Source: Carex sylvatica (taxonomy: Eukaryota; Streptophyta; Magnoliopsida; Poales; Cyperaceae). From it: a stretch of DNA of 64,000 nucleotides. Below are positions 48,601-58,570 of this stretch, in pieces (positions within the stretch are counted from its first letter, which is position 1; every line of letters starts with the position of its first letter). The notes under the pieces were generated by a model. It was not told where the DNA came from and searched no databases. It saw only the letters and a program-made list of their open reading frames with translations. The DNA lies in NCBI GenBank assembly GCA_964058845.1, contig CAXKVR010000002.1, positions 351,001 through 415,000 on the forward strand, read 5' to 3'. The position numbers were made by a program, and so were the translations under genes.

Positions 48601-49077
48601 TTGCTGACTTCTACCGGACAGGTACACGACACAGCGAAAACGGAAAGAAATAACCGTGCAACAAAAAAAGCGAGGATATATTGTGAAGGAGACTTATCTT
48701 ATAAGAGAAACCGCAAGGAAGTCACGGCTGCTGGATGCGTGCCGTTTCAGGAAAGCAGCCCACTCCGAGGAGAGCTCCATCTACATAAACAAAGGTAAAG
48801 GTTGTGAGATATGACCATTTGAAAAACTAAAACTACAACAAAGACCTAGCAAACTCCAACATGTAAAGGCCAAGTCAGCTTTTGCTGACTTCTACCGGAC
48901 AGGTACACGACACAGCCAAAACGGAATGAAATAACCGTGCAACCAAAAAAGGAAGGATATATTGTGAAGGAGACTTATCTTATAAGAGAAAACGCAAGGA
49001 AGTCACGCTTGTTGGATGCGTGGCGTTTCAGGAAAGCAGCCTACTCCAAGGAGAGCTCCATCTACATAAACAAAGGT

Positions 49078-50664
49078 CAATCGGGCTTCCTGCATTTCAG
49101 TTCAACCTCGTCAGAGATTCTTCTATCTAAATCAAAAAATTAAGTACAGGTCAAACTTGATATCTAAAATATTCACAAGCTAACAAAATTGTCTTTCAGG
49201 TTTCTAGTACCTCAGGAACACCAAATAACTAACAATATTATAAATTGTTCCACTATTACAAAGGTAAAAGTGCTTGGTGCTCAGTTCCAGCAAGAACAAC
49301 CATAAGAAAATCATCAACTTCTAATTAAACTAGTAATCATGGGTGGTACGGAAAGAAGTAAAGAATTAACTTATCTGGTATGAAATCACAGTATAAGCAC
49401 AAGTACAAGCCGCCTCATTAGCCTAGTCAGGAGCATTGTCTCTGGGCCTGCCTCTCGGTTAATCATGCCCAACTAAGGTAGTACGACATCTGGAAGCAGA
49501 AAAACATAACAAAAATCTTAGAAATTCCTAAAGGAAGAGTGAGAACTTTAGCAAATATTAACTGAATGCCCGGTAGGTGTCATATTTTGTCATAGTCAGA
49601 AGGGCATCCTGAATGTGTGCCTCATGAGTTTTGACCTTCTTGACACAATTAACACATATCCTGCAGCCTTGTATCCTAGGCTTGCGGATTTTAACAATCA
49701 TATATTGACTTAAAATGGACACAAAGCATTCAATTGCAAATTGAAAAATTGGACCAGTTATAGGAGGGTCTAAATAAGTGAAAACATGATTACCCTAAAT
49801 GGCAAACATATTAATTGTATTTGCACGTATATCTAATTAAAATATTAAATATAAGATGGTGTAAAAGAGGAACTTACCTCAGCATTTAACCAAATAAAAT
49901 TCTGCGCTGCAACCTCCACCTGTGAGGTAAAATCATAAGATGGTTTGTTGTTACTATAATGTGATCTTCGAATAACAGGCTTAGATAGCGACCTCAAAAC
50001 AGAAAGGCAGGGTTTATAATAATATGGCATACATTTACTGGTACCATTAACAGACATTCAGGTTTCTGGTCGATTCCTATTTATTTACACAATTCTAATT
50101 GAACAAAAAGATGTCACAACTGACTATCCGAAACTAAACTTCCAGAAACTAAAATTACGTAAAGGTTAGAATATGGTATGCCATCCCATACTCATCAGGT
50201 TTGCATTCCATCTGTATAACTTCCATTTTTTGGTTACAGGTCTATAATTTAATGTATGTGTTTTAACCATAAACTAGAAATACTTAAAAAGAAAAAGATA
50301 AATTTCAAAACTGTTACTTCAGGTGGGATTCACCGCCATCTTCGCCAACACCATCCAATCGGTTCCCCAGCTAATGCCATAATGTGTTAGTTAGAACTGA
50401 AAATATTGGAAACTCATCATTAGAAATCAATGTTGCAAAAATAGATAGCTGGAAGTTGCCCCCCTCCCCCATCCAGTTTATGTGTGTGCGTGTGTTGTAC
50501 ATTTACCCAGTTTATGTTTTTCAATTGTTAAAGTTGTCGTGAAAGAGAAAGAGAATGAGTGAAAGAAAGAAATATACAAAAGAAGAAACCTATCTTGAAG
50601 AGCAGCTACTCTGCAAGGCTACAACTACTCTGCAAAAAAAAAAAAAAAATTTGATGAGCCACAA
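49078..50664. other. Right flank of array 2, with exon-like pieces on the minus strand
   Basis: No gene I can name. Two minus-strand stretches look like exons. 49878-49919 lies between CAG and GTAAGT and reads VEVAAQNFIWLNAE. About 49567-49700 reads RIQGCRICVNCVKK then HEAHIQDALLTMTKYDTYRA, with a CxxC pair. Their phases do not join simply. A (CCCCTCCCCC)-type run and TG repeat lie near 50460-50500. The region may hold a decayed multi-exon gene. Confidence 0.3.
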
Positions 50665-50908
50665 ACCATCAGCAATGTTGTTGCCTCTCTTTTTTGGTCC
50701 TCCCCGGCAACACTTCCGTAACAAAAACCGTACCAGCGGTACCAGGGACACTTACAATGGTCAAAAGCTTTGGAAATAAAAGCCTTACAAAGGTCAATCG
50801 TAACCTAACGAGACTGTCAAGAAAAATAAAAAAGCAAATAATCATAATCATAACGAAAGAAAACATGCTAGACAATGTGTTTTACCATGACAGCCCCCTA
50901 CTAAGAAA
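50665..50908. repeat. 244-bp direct repeat, copy A
   Basis: ACCATCAGCAATGTTGTTGC to the end CCCCCTACTAAGAAA matches 54041-54284 in the same orientation, with about seven substitutions and no length change. Its right end stops 31 bp before the CCD8-like exon. On the minus strand the frame contains GTAGTVFVTEVLP; the protein is not recognised. Confidence 0.85.
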
Positions 50909-50938
50909 TAATTAATAGAGAAGGGAGAAATAACTTAC

Positions 50939-51667
50939 AATTTTTCCACTAGAGTATGTAACTCCCCGATTCAGGGTGCCATTCGAACTTGTAAAGTGGT
51001 GTCTGTTCAGCACGCAGGAGGTTTTGCACACAGTATCATAGGGGCATTTCTGGAACTAGAACATAATTCTCTGTCACTGTGAAAGAATGGACCCATCCTG
51101 ATACGGGCCCACCTCGGCAGTTAACTCTTCCATTTACTTTCCTCTCGTTGCTACCCGACTCCATCCTAGCCACGATATACCCAGGGCATACCAAATCAGG
51201 CAGAAAAGTTAGAAATTCTGACTCAGTCACCATCGGACGTGCCGAATGGATGAACCCACCCAAACTATCAGTATATTGAAACCTCCCGATCGTATCAAGT
51301 GTGTTTGGGTCAATTTGGATCGAACCCTTTGTGGTCTCAGTCAGACAAAGCACCCGACCATCACCGAGCTGTATAACACCTGTGTTGGCATTGTCAGTGA
51401 GTGACGAGCCCGAGAACAAGCTTGCTAGCTCACTGACATACAAAAGGAAATTGTTGGTTTTTGAGTCTCAGAAAATTCGCGGAAGCAGAGGCGGCGGTTT
51501 TTCCTGGCGGCTTTGTAAGCGTCAGACTCGACCTGGCGATGGCCGGTACTGACACAGCCTTTGTTGAAGGAGACACGTACCAGTGTAGCATAGCCGTCAA
51601 AAAGGTGGCAGAAGTGGTGCTGGTCTATCTTCCACTGACCTGGTCCATTCCTTAGGTACGTTCCATC
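50939..51667 (-). pseudogene. Carotenoid cleavage dioxygenase 8 (CCD8)-like exon, inactive
   Basis: Minus-strand exon between an acceptor TTGTAG (51668 on) and a donor GTAAGT (50938 down). It reads GTYLRNGPGQW, HLFDGYATLVRVSF, LYVSELASLFSGSSLTDNAN, GDGRVLCLTETTKGSIQ, DLVCPGYIVARMESGSNERK, GWVHSFTVTENYVLVPEMPL and QTPLYKFEWHPES. This matches CCD8 (MAX4/RMS1/D10), the plastid enzyme that makes the strigolactone precursor carlactone. Three lesions: one base lost near 51450 after FSETQKP, shifting the frame; TGA for the conserved Arg after PEMPL (51034-51036); and Arg for the conserved iron-binding His in IHSAHP, here IHSARP. The first and last exons were not found. It is a decayed, partial copy; a functional CCD8 would be elsewhere in the genome. 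Confidence 0.88.
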
Positions 51668-52691
51668 CTACAAGTTGGTTAGATAATAATTAATATTAGT
51701 TAGTCAACATTAATTTATTCCCTAATTAGTAATAACAATGAAAAAAGAATTCTAACTTTTTCATTCTTTGTTATTTGATGTCTCTGTTTTTGTCGGCTCA
51801 TATAAAAATGATGCATATATGATTGAAATATATACATGAACATATAATACTCCTTAAAGAAAATTGTTATTGCGAATGAATTATAGTACTGGTATATAAG
51901 TATATCGTACCAGCTAAAGCGGTATCTTCCCTTCCACGGCCAATTCATAAAATATAATCAAACCAAATATTAATCCTGAATTTTCTACCTTGGTACAGTA
52001 CTAGTCCTGGAAAATTACAAGTACATCCCTAAACTTCTGAATAATCATAAAAGTAGTAAAACAGTAAAATAACAGTAAAAACTGGAGTCCCTTGTCTTCA
52101 TCAGGGAACTCATAGCATGCCCAATTGGCCAACTTGTGTAATGCTCGATTGAAAGCTCTTATTCTTCAGTGAGTGTAAAAACAGATGCATTGAGGTGGGG
52201 TTGTATTCAATTACTATGATTCACACCATACATGATTCGATCACACCATACTGGTACATATACTCAGTTTGTTGGTTTGATAAGACAAATTAAACATAAG
52301 AAAAATGGACATAGATAACTATCATGCCTCAATTCAGTTGTCTGATAAAGCAAATTAAACATAGAAAATAAGCATATATAACTATCTATGTTCCCAGTGG
52401 CAAAAAGTTAGAAAAACAAGCAATTGATAGTCATGTTGGGGCAATTGATAGTTGATTAACTGTTTAATTTGAAAAGATACCTGAAGGGCAGCCTTAACAC
52501 CAGCAGGTGAGCCTTAAAAATAATCATTTAGTACACGGAATTTAACAACAGCAGGTGAGCCTTGGAATCACCCTTAACACCAGACTTCAAGACGAAGGAA
52601 TGTGAACCTGAGGCACCTCTGAAATATTTTCAAAAACAAGTACAGAGATTAATAAATGATTCTATTCTAAAGGAGCATCCTTGAAAAGCTT
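51668..52691. other. Spacer between CCD8-like and IQD-like fragments
   Basis: AT-rich with no gene on the plus strand. AATTAAACATA...GATAACTATC occurs twice, near 52290 and 52350. On the minus strand, 52500-52625 contains exon-like text after ATTTCAG (RGASGSHSFVLKSGVKGDSK) and before GTATCT (GSPAGVKAALQ). These may belong with the exon-like pieces at 53474-53801. Confidence 0.3.
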
Positions 52692-53467
52692 ATGGTATGT
52701 CATTACACCTTCAAACAAGTACCGAGAACCAAAAATACCATATACCTTTACAACGCAGACTCCACATGGCAATGGCTTGAGAGGTGGACTTACACTGTAA
52801 CCCCCTCCAATGGCTCACTATTACCTGATCAAAAAGAAATTATTGAATCAGAGACACTTGCAATAGAATCAAATGTTGAGGACTCACATGCAGGCTGTAC
52901 ACTACCGTTAGATGCCCCAACTTCAGATTCAAATTGCAATTCTCATGACGAAATAGAAAAACTAGAAGATGGTTTTGGTATAGCTGCCATTCCAAAAGAA
53001 GAGCCAGAAATGAAATTGGCTGAGAATGGAATTCATGCATGTGAATTAGAAGAAGAACAATCAAATTTATCCCCAAAAATTGAAATCATACATGAGAATA
53101 ACTCATCTTGTGAAATTCCTGAATTGGATGATGTGACCGAAACCAAGTCGGAAGAGAATGATGTGCAGAAGAGTAGTAACAAAAAGGCAACAAACCCAAA
53201 TTTTGTTGCAGCAAAGATGAAATTTCAAGAACTGAGTTCAAATTAAATTTGAGTGTGGGTCGGTCAATCAGTTCAAACTCAAAATCTTTCACCTTTCCTT
53301 CCCAGGCTGATGATGCTTTATCAAAGAATGATAACAATATAAAAAATCATGAAACTAATTATATTACAGTTGGAGGTGCTTTGATTAAAGCCGTGTCAGA
53401 ATGTGACAATAATCATTTAAAAATTACAATACAAAACTATATATCTGCAGCACAAAAGATCATTTAA
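52692..53467 (+). pseudogene. IQD-type (IQ67-domain family) C-terminal fragment, frameshifted
   Basis: The frame from 52692 has STWQWLERW, the tryptophan motif downstream of the IQ67 domain in large plant IQD proteins (the IQD28-32 group), which bind calmodulin and microtubules. A long acidic, Ser/Glu-rich tail follows, then NPNFVAAKMKFQELSS, the conserved NPxFxAAxxKFxEL motif. At 53246 the frame ends in TAA, but LSVGRSISSNSKSFTFPSQ continues in another frame from 53249, so there is a frameshift. The IQ motifs and the N-terminus are missing. It lies between minus-strand exon-like pieces, as if inserted into or copied beside another gene. Confidence 0.55.
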
Positions 53468-53473
53468 AATCCA

Positions 53474-53801
53474 AAATCACCTTTCCAGCCTTGGCTTTAA
53501 CTCCTCAGTGAATTGCACAATCTCTGTTGGGGCAGTCACTGGTTTGGCACTTTGAGCCTTGTCAGAAACCAATTTCCCCCAAGCATGCCTCAGCAGCATC
53601 TTTCTAAATCACAGTGAGAGGTATAAGTTGCTTGTAAGTTACTATTTTACAAAACAAAACCAAAAGGGAAAATAACTTTCAAGTCTAAAGAATCAGAGAG
53701 AGGAGTTTAAAGCACCTGATCTACAGAAGGATAAGAGCGGCCCGTGACCTTTACAATTTAATTACCTTCTCATGATCAGTGTAGTCAAGATAGCTGAAAG
53801 C
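53474..53801 (-). pseudogene. Exon-like pieces of an unrecognised minus-strand gene
   Basis: Three pieces have splice-site borders: 53766-53801 (AFSYLDYTDHEK), 53716-53748 (VTGRSYPSVDQ) and about 53474-53603. The first two join in phase. The third reads KDAAEACLGEIGF in phase and then hits a stop, while another frame gives KLVSDKAQSAKPVTAPTEIV and EELKPRLE. That suggests a one-base indel in a GGGGG run. The coding look is good but I cannot name the protein. It may continue to 52500-52625 and begin at 54808. Confidence 0.35.
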
Positions 53802-54040
53802 CTAGAATAAACAAAACAAAAATATAATCTCATTTAAGAAATTGACAATTAAAATACTAGACCTTGTATCTGTATGAATAATAGATCCATCTGTTAATAT
53901 CATCCTTAACTCTTGCAATATTTTTTTATTTACCCATCACTTAATCAATTCTAAATTATATCTAGTTAAATTATAATAACTCTTGATTAAATTCTAATTA
54001 AATTATAATAACGCTGAGCGGTACCAGTGTCTTCAGAGGT

Positions 54041-54284
54041 ACCATCAGCAATGTTGTTGCCTCTCTTTGTTGGTCCTCCTCGGCAACACTTCCGTAACAG
54101 AAACTGTACCAGCGGTACCAGGGACACTTACAAAGGTCAAAAGCTTTGGAAATAAAAGCCTTACAAAGGTCAATCGTAACCTAACAAGACTGTCAAGAAA
54201 AATAAAAAAGCAAATAATCATAATCATAACGAAAGAAAACATGCTAGACAATGTGTTTTACCATGACAGCCCCCTACTAAGAAA
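54041..54284. repeat. 244-bp direct repeat, copy B
   Basis: Partner of 50665-50908, 3,376 bp downstream in the same orientation. The two bracket the CCD8 and IQD fragments. The bordering sequences differ completely outside the 244 bp. Confidence 0.85.
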
Positions 54285-54690
54285 ACATGCTAGAAAATGT
54301 CAGTGGGTGCTGTCAGTTATAACACCAGTAAGCGGCTAAATCGGAGGTGCAACCAGTTAACAATCAAAAATAATAATGAATGAAATTGAAACGATTACGG
54401 ACCTACGACACGAAGGTGATGGAAGGATTGAAGAAAGGCAACAGAGAATATGCCTACTAGGAAGTGTCACGGCACGTCAATTTGGGGAAAACTTACCAAT
54501 CGGAGGATCCACTAAGATCTGGAGCATCTGGAGGCGTTTTTACTCAGCGCTGGCCGATTAGAGTTGTTTAGCGCCGGCATATCTAAGTTTTCTTGTAGTG
54601 ACAGTCCTGAGAAACAAAGGTGACAGATCTTTATTGTACCAATTAGAAGCGGAGCAGTAAACAACGTTGAAAAGGGAAGATCGTGCCTAC

Positions 54691-54808
54691 CTGAATTACT
54701 AAATGGCAACAAACGGAGTTGCGAGTTGATCGGAGTCAGGGGAGAAAGGCGTGGCCGGACGGAGGAGAAAGTCGTGGTGCGTGGCTTGAGGCGGAGAGGG
54801 TTTTGCAT
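54691..54808 (-). pseudogene. Candidate first exon with transit-peptide-like N-terminus
   Basis: ATG at 54806-54808 opens MQNPLRLKPRTTTFSSVRPR and continues Ser/Pro/Leu-rich without acidic residues to a CAG|GTAGGC donor at 54690. The composition (Arg, Ser, Thr, Pro; no Asp or Glu) fits a plastid or mitochondrial targeting peptide. The mature protein is unknown; the exon-like pieces at 53474-53801 may follow. Uncertain because no confirmed second exon is seen. Confidence 0.35.
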
Positions 54809-54932
54809 CTGGCGCCGGAGGGTTAGGGTTAGGGTTTGGGTCGGGAGGCGTTCTTAGCTGGCGGTCTTACACCGACGGGTTACAAAGAGCTAGGTGGTGC
54901 GTGGCTTGAGGCGGAGAGGGTTTTGCATCTGG
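54774..54932. promoter_or_regulatory. 39-bp duplication and telo-box-like motif around the candidate start
   Basis: A 39-bp phrase beginning GTGGTGCGTGGCTTGAGGCG is present at 54774-54812 and again at 54894-54932. It carries the candidate ATG each time (minus strand, 54808 and 54928). Between them, GGTTAGGGTTAGGGTTTGGG (54821-54840) is the complement of telo-box motifs AAACCCTAACCC, common in housekeeping promoters and leaders. Confidence 0.5.
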
Positions 54933-56812
54933 TTTTACACAGCTCCCGACGGTGGAAAATTATAGTGCTTTATAAAGAGGGGTGAAATTTTAGGCTCAAA
55001 GAGTCGTTGAAAAAGATGCAAGATCGGAGATACCGAATTAATGAAAAGATTTGAGAAAATCTTGCGAACTTGGAGAGGAAGAAAGGAACGATTTACTCAG
55101 AAAAAGGAAGGGGTTGGGTTCAGGGTTTAAGAATATATCACCTGAGATAACATAAATTTTAAGTTTAGATCTACACCGTTCGATATGCTGTAGCAATAAT
55201 ATTAAAGGGACACGTGCATTCCACTTTGATGTTCGTACGGTCTGTATCAAAAGATAAATATTACGTTACATCAGAGGACTAGACTCGGGTTTTCATCAGC
55301 CGTTCAAGGTTTAAGTCAGTACTTTTTTTCTCATTGAACCCAAAAATTTTCAAAAATTACTCCAGCCTGTTGTTCTGAAATTTAATTATTTCGTTCATCC
55401 ACGGATCATGGTGTCGGTATATGATTGGCCCACATCGTAGTCCACGGATCATGATTTTGTTTCTAATGTCTTTGAGTCGTTGATCTATATCCGACGGCTC
55501 CGATTGAAACAAACATTTCTAAAGGAATTCAAGTCTGATTTACCTCTTATTTCGTTATTCTACTTTGTACCCAAAATGCATCCAGAATTATTATGTACCA
55601 CAAATCACTTGAGTTGAACCATTAATTTTTAACATAAATAAAATAAAATAATAATTCTTAACATAAATAAATTAAATTAAGGACATATACTAAATTGAGT
55701 TGGACCGTTAATTTTTCGATATGCAAAAAAAAAAAAAATCAAGGAAAAGAATAAGAATATCAGTTGACTCAAAGGCATAAATAAAAAGGAAAAAAAGTTT
55801 GTGTCCATGAAATCTTGAAGTCCTTCCACCTGACTCGCTTCAAAAAAAAACACACATCAATTGCAAGCTTTTTCACAGGCTTGAATTTATAAATCGAAAA
55901 TACAAAATCGAACCGACATGATCATGCATGCCAATTGCCATCACAAACTTATTACAAATATTATTTGTGCGTATCTCATGGTGATGGTAATTTCTTTTAT
56001 AAAGATAGATGCTAAACATGCTACTTAAAATAATGACACTACTTTTGAAAGGAAAAATTAAAATGACACATGGGTGATACCGGTTCGCTGCACGCACTGT
56101 GATAGTACTTTTTCACAACCTAGCTAGTATCAATATTCATTATGATACTTGTTTCGATTGATTTGGCTACAACTTGACATTAATTTTACAAATAAGATCA
56201 AAGGTACTTGATGTACATAAATTTAGGTTCATAGGATGAGAATAGAGCTGCCCGCCATCTGCAGTGGTAGCTAGCATGCTTAACTTCAAGCAATTAAAGA
56301 TAACTAAGAATGGCATACATATTAATTCCTCTTCTCCGATTTATCAAAAAACAAAATATATAAATTAATTGTAAGTTAATAAAGTTGGCAACCCATCACA
56401 CCGAAAGATTTCACTCGTACCTACCACAGAAGATTTCACTCTTATATTGTCGATATAACTCGACATCATTCTATTTGTTTTTAAATAAGCATTATTAGAA
56501 TGAGTAGTAGTAGTTCTGTAGTTGTGGTTGCAGTTGCCGTACATTGTCATTATTAAATCATGAATATTTTCTTTGTGATATAAAATGTGAAATATATTAT
56601 TTAATTTAACAAACATATATATATGCGTTTTCAGGGTTGGGTTCAATTAATGCACTAAAATAAAAATAAAAATGTATGGAGAAGAGAAAACAAATAATTA
56701 TGTTACACGTTTAGAAGGACCGAGATGGAATATTAATATATTATTGATTATTCAACAATTGATGACAATTAATACATATTATATATGTATTATATGATAC
56801 ACTATTATTGAT
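54933..56812. other. AT-rich intergenic sequence
   Basis: No gene recognised. TCCACGGATCATG occurs twice near 55397 and 55441. Short A runs and AT-rich stretches make up the rest. Confidence 0.35.
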
Positions 56813-57122
56813 TTTGTGCACCACATCTTTATTTATATTCTTAAAGTTTAACTTTAAATAGTTGATCAAAACCGTTCTATGTGATTTCTATATTAAAATG
56901 TGCTTGGAAACTAAATTTTAATTTTTATAAATTTCTTATTATTTAGTTAGATAGATACAATGATTTTTTACCATTTAAAAAATAGTTAAAAAGTTTTAAA
57001 AAGAATATAAAATTTGATCTCTAAGCACATATTAATATGAATATCGTATTGAACGATTCGGATCAACTCTTTAAAATTTGAAAAAGAAAGATAGAATTAT
57101 AGAGTATAGTTGAGGCACAAAC
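56813..57122. mobile_element. MITE related to the 4589 element
   Basis: Two halves are inverted copies: TTGATCAAAACCGTTC and AAATGTGCTTGGAAACTAAA on the left, and TTTGATCTCTAAGCACAT and GAACGATTCGGATCAACT on the right. The ends TTGTGC...GGCACAA are weakly inverted. No clear target duplication was found. It shares interior phrases with the MITEs inside the 21-kb unit. Confidence 0.6.
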
Positions 57123-58009
57123 CAGTAGTGCATTTTAACCCTACTCATATATAACTTATATATAGTTTTCATACTACACAAAGTATAGACTTCATATATA
57201 TATAGCATCAGCAGATACAACATTAGAGATGTTCATCTCTGTGAATTGATCCTCGATTACAATGCCACCAGCACTTAATTAGTATCCAACTTTATTGGAT
57301 AAGCTTTTCTTTAACACAACAAAAAGAAGAGGTAACTTTCAATTAATTAGCAATTTAATTTGTGTGTATATTACAAGTTGTAAAATTACATATACATTAG
57401 GTCGCTTGTAAGTACAAAACAACAAGTGGTATCTCTTCCTAAAAGAGTAAAAAAAAAAAATTATAGCAACAAATACAATGTAAAAATAAAATTATCCTGA
57501 AAAGTTTTATTACATACACGTACGTGTACATAGGTACCAAGTGTAGTATGAATAAACGCAAAAAAAAAAAAAAAAAAAAAAATGAAAAAAGCAGATAATT
57601 TAAAATGGGCCAATTAAATTGATGTTGGGTTCAGTTTATGGTCTAAGATAGTGATATTTCTTTTGTTAACAATAACAAGGCTATATATAGTTGATGCAAA
57701 AATTCGATCAATTTAGGAGCACTAAGAATGGTCAATTCGATCAATTTAGGATCAATTTAGGAGCACTCCGAAATTCAGATGTAGTCGGTCAGGTGCCTGA
57801 TAGAATTAGATATGGACTATATATATATTTATCTTAAAGACCTCTTACGCATCTAATACAAGTCCTAAATAAAATCATTTGTTAACCGATTCAATGCAAT
57901 AATTGATGCACGGACATATCACCGTATATGTATTTATTGTATCCAATACTATCATGCAACATAACTTTCTACGTAAATGAAAGAGAAGCTTCAATGCAGG
58001 TAGTGTATT
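57123..58009. other. AT-rich intergenic sequence
   Basis: Poly-A runs lie near 57450 and 57560. GGTCAATTCGATCAATTTAGG-like phrases are locally duplicated near 57710-57760. No gene. Confidence 0.35.
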
Positions 58010-58330
58010 GAAATTACCCCTGGGTCGAATCCGGACCGGTCTGCTACAGATCAGATCAGATCCGAGTCCGGGTTTGAAACTGATACACGGGTAATCCGGG
58101 TGGGAGTTAAAACGGGCCGGGGCCGATTTTTTGAAAAAAAAAAAACCGTGATAATCTGGACTGTGTCAAACCCGTATCCGCCCAGACTGGACTGGACCGC
58201 CTACCCACCAAACCTGTCCGGACTGAACCCCCCTACCCGCCTTCCCGTACTCGCCCGTACCCGACTTCCCGTACTCAAAAATTCAAATTTTTTTTTTTTA
58301 AAAACGTTTTTATTTTGAAAATTCAAATTT
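58010..58330. repeat. GC-rich degenerate phrase block
   Basis: Repeated short phrases such as ATCAGATCAGATCCGAGTCCG, CGGGTAATCCGGGTGGG and CCCGTACTCGCCCGTACCCG stand out from the AT-rich surroundings. They resemble 9140-9300 and 30464-30624. No coding meaning is inferred from the 72-codon frame here. Confidence 0.35.
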
Positions 58331-58570
58331 TATTCTCCCCAAACAAACCTCCTTAAATACACCCCCAACCTTCACAAATTTTCACATCTCATCTTATTAT
58401 TTTCCATCTATCATTCTCTTAATCTCAATCTATTTTCATTATTCTCAATATTTTCATTAATTCATTCTACAAATACACAAACGAAATTACGAATGTATTG
58501 AAATTACGAGCCTATTGAAATTTAATTCATCCTATATTTTAATTTTTTTTCTCAAAATGATTGTTATGAT

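Larger units (their letters stand above)
23850..49077. repeat. 21.3-kb tandem duplication, copy 2, running into the original array
   Basis: Copy 2 begins at 23850 inside the GA3ox-like exon and repeats the gene content of copy 1 to 33377. Its satellite array then continues beyond the length of copy 1's array to 49077, where unique right flank begins. The counterpart of copy 1's end cannot be fixed inside the array: matching monomers are offset by 21,323 at the start, 20,198 in the middle and 19,637 later, so whole monomers were lost or gained after duplication. Confidence 0.9.
33378..49077 (+). repeat. Satellite array 2, 56 monomers of ~280 bp
   Basis: Same family and orientation as array 1. 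Anchor points run from 33465 to 48882 at an average of 280.3 bp. The array starts at GTAAAGG and ends exactly at ACAAAGGT (49077), a whole number of monomers in phase. Variants particular to this array include CAGCGAAAAC, GAACGAGAC, AAACGAAAAGAAATGACC, GGAGAGTTCC and ACAAAAGTAAAGG, mostly in the right half. The last monomer (48882) is the most divergent, with GGAATGAAAT, GTGGCGTTTC and CCTACTCC, as expected of an array edge. Confidence 0.97.

Noticed and set aside
12142..49143. The many 65-94 codon frames in the satellite as real tandem genes or a repeat protein
   Set aside because: Each frame ends in a stop within its own monomer, monomers differ by one-base indels that move the frame, and most frames lack an ATG. 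The pattern follows DNA repetition, not protein conservation.
50665..54284. LTR retrotransposon with 244-bp direct repeats as LTRs
   Set aside because: The repeats lack TG...CA ends, there is no primer-binding site or polyprotein between them, and the interior is gene fragments.
54821..54840. Interstitial telomere repeat
   Set aside because: Only two to three TTAGGG-like units (GGTTAGGGTTAGGGTTTGGG) in a promoter-like setting; plant telomere repeats are TTTAGGG and far longer. A telo-box is the simpler reading.
58100..58318. 72-codon proline-rich frame
   Set aside because: It is produced by a GC-rich degenerate phrase block and runs into a poly-T tract; no coding features.
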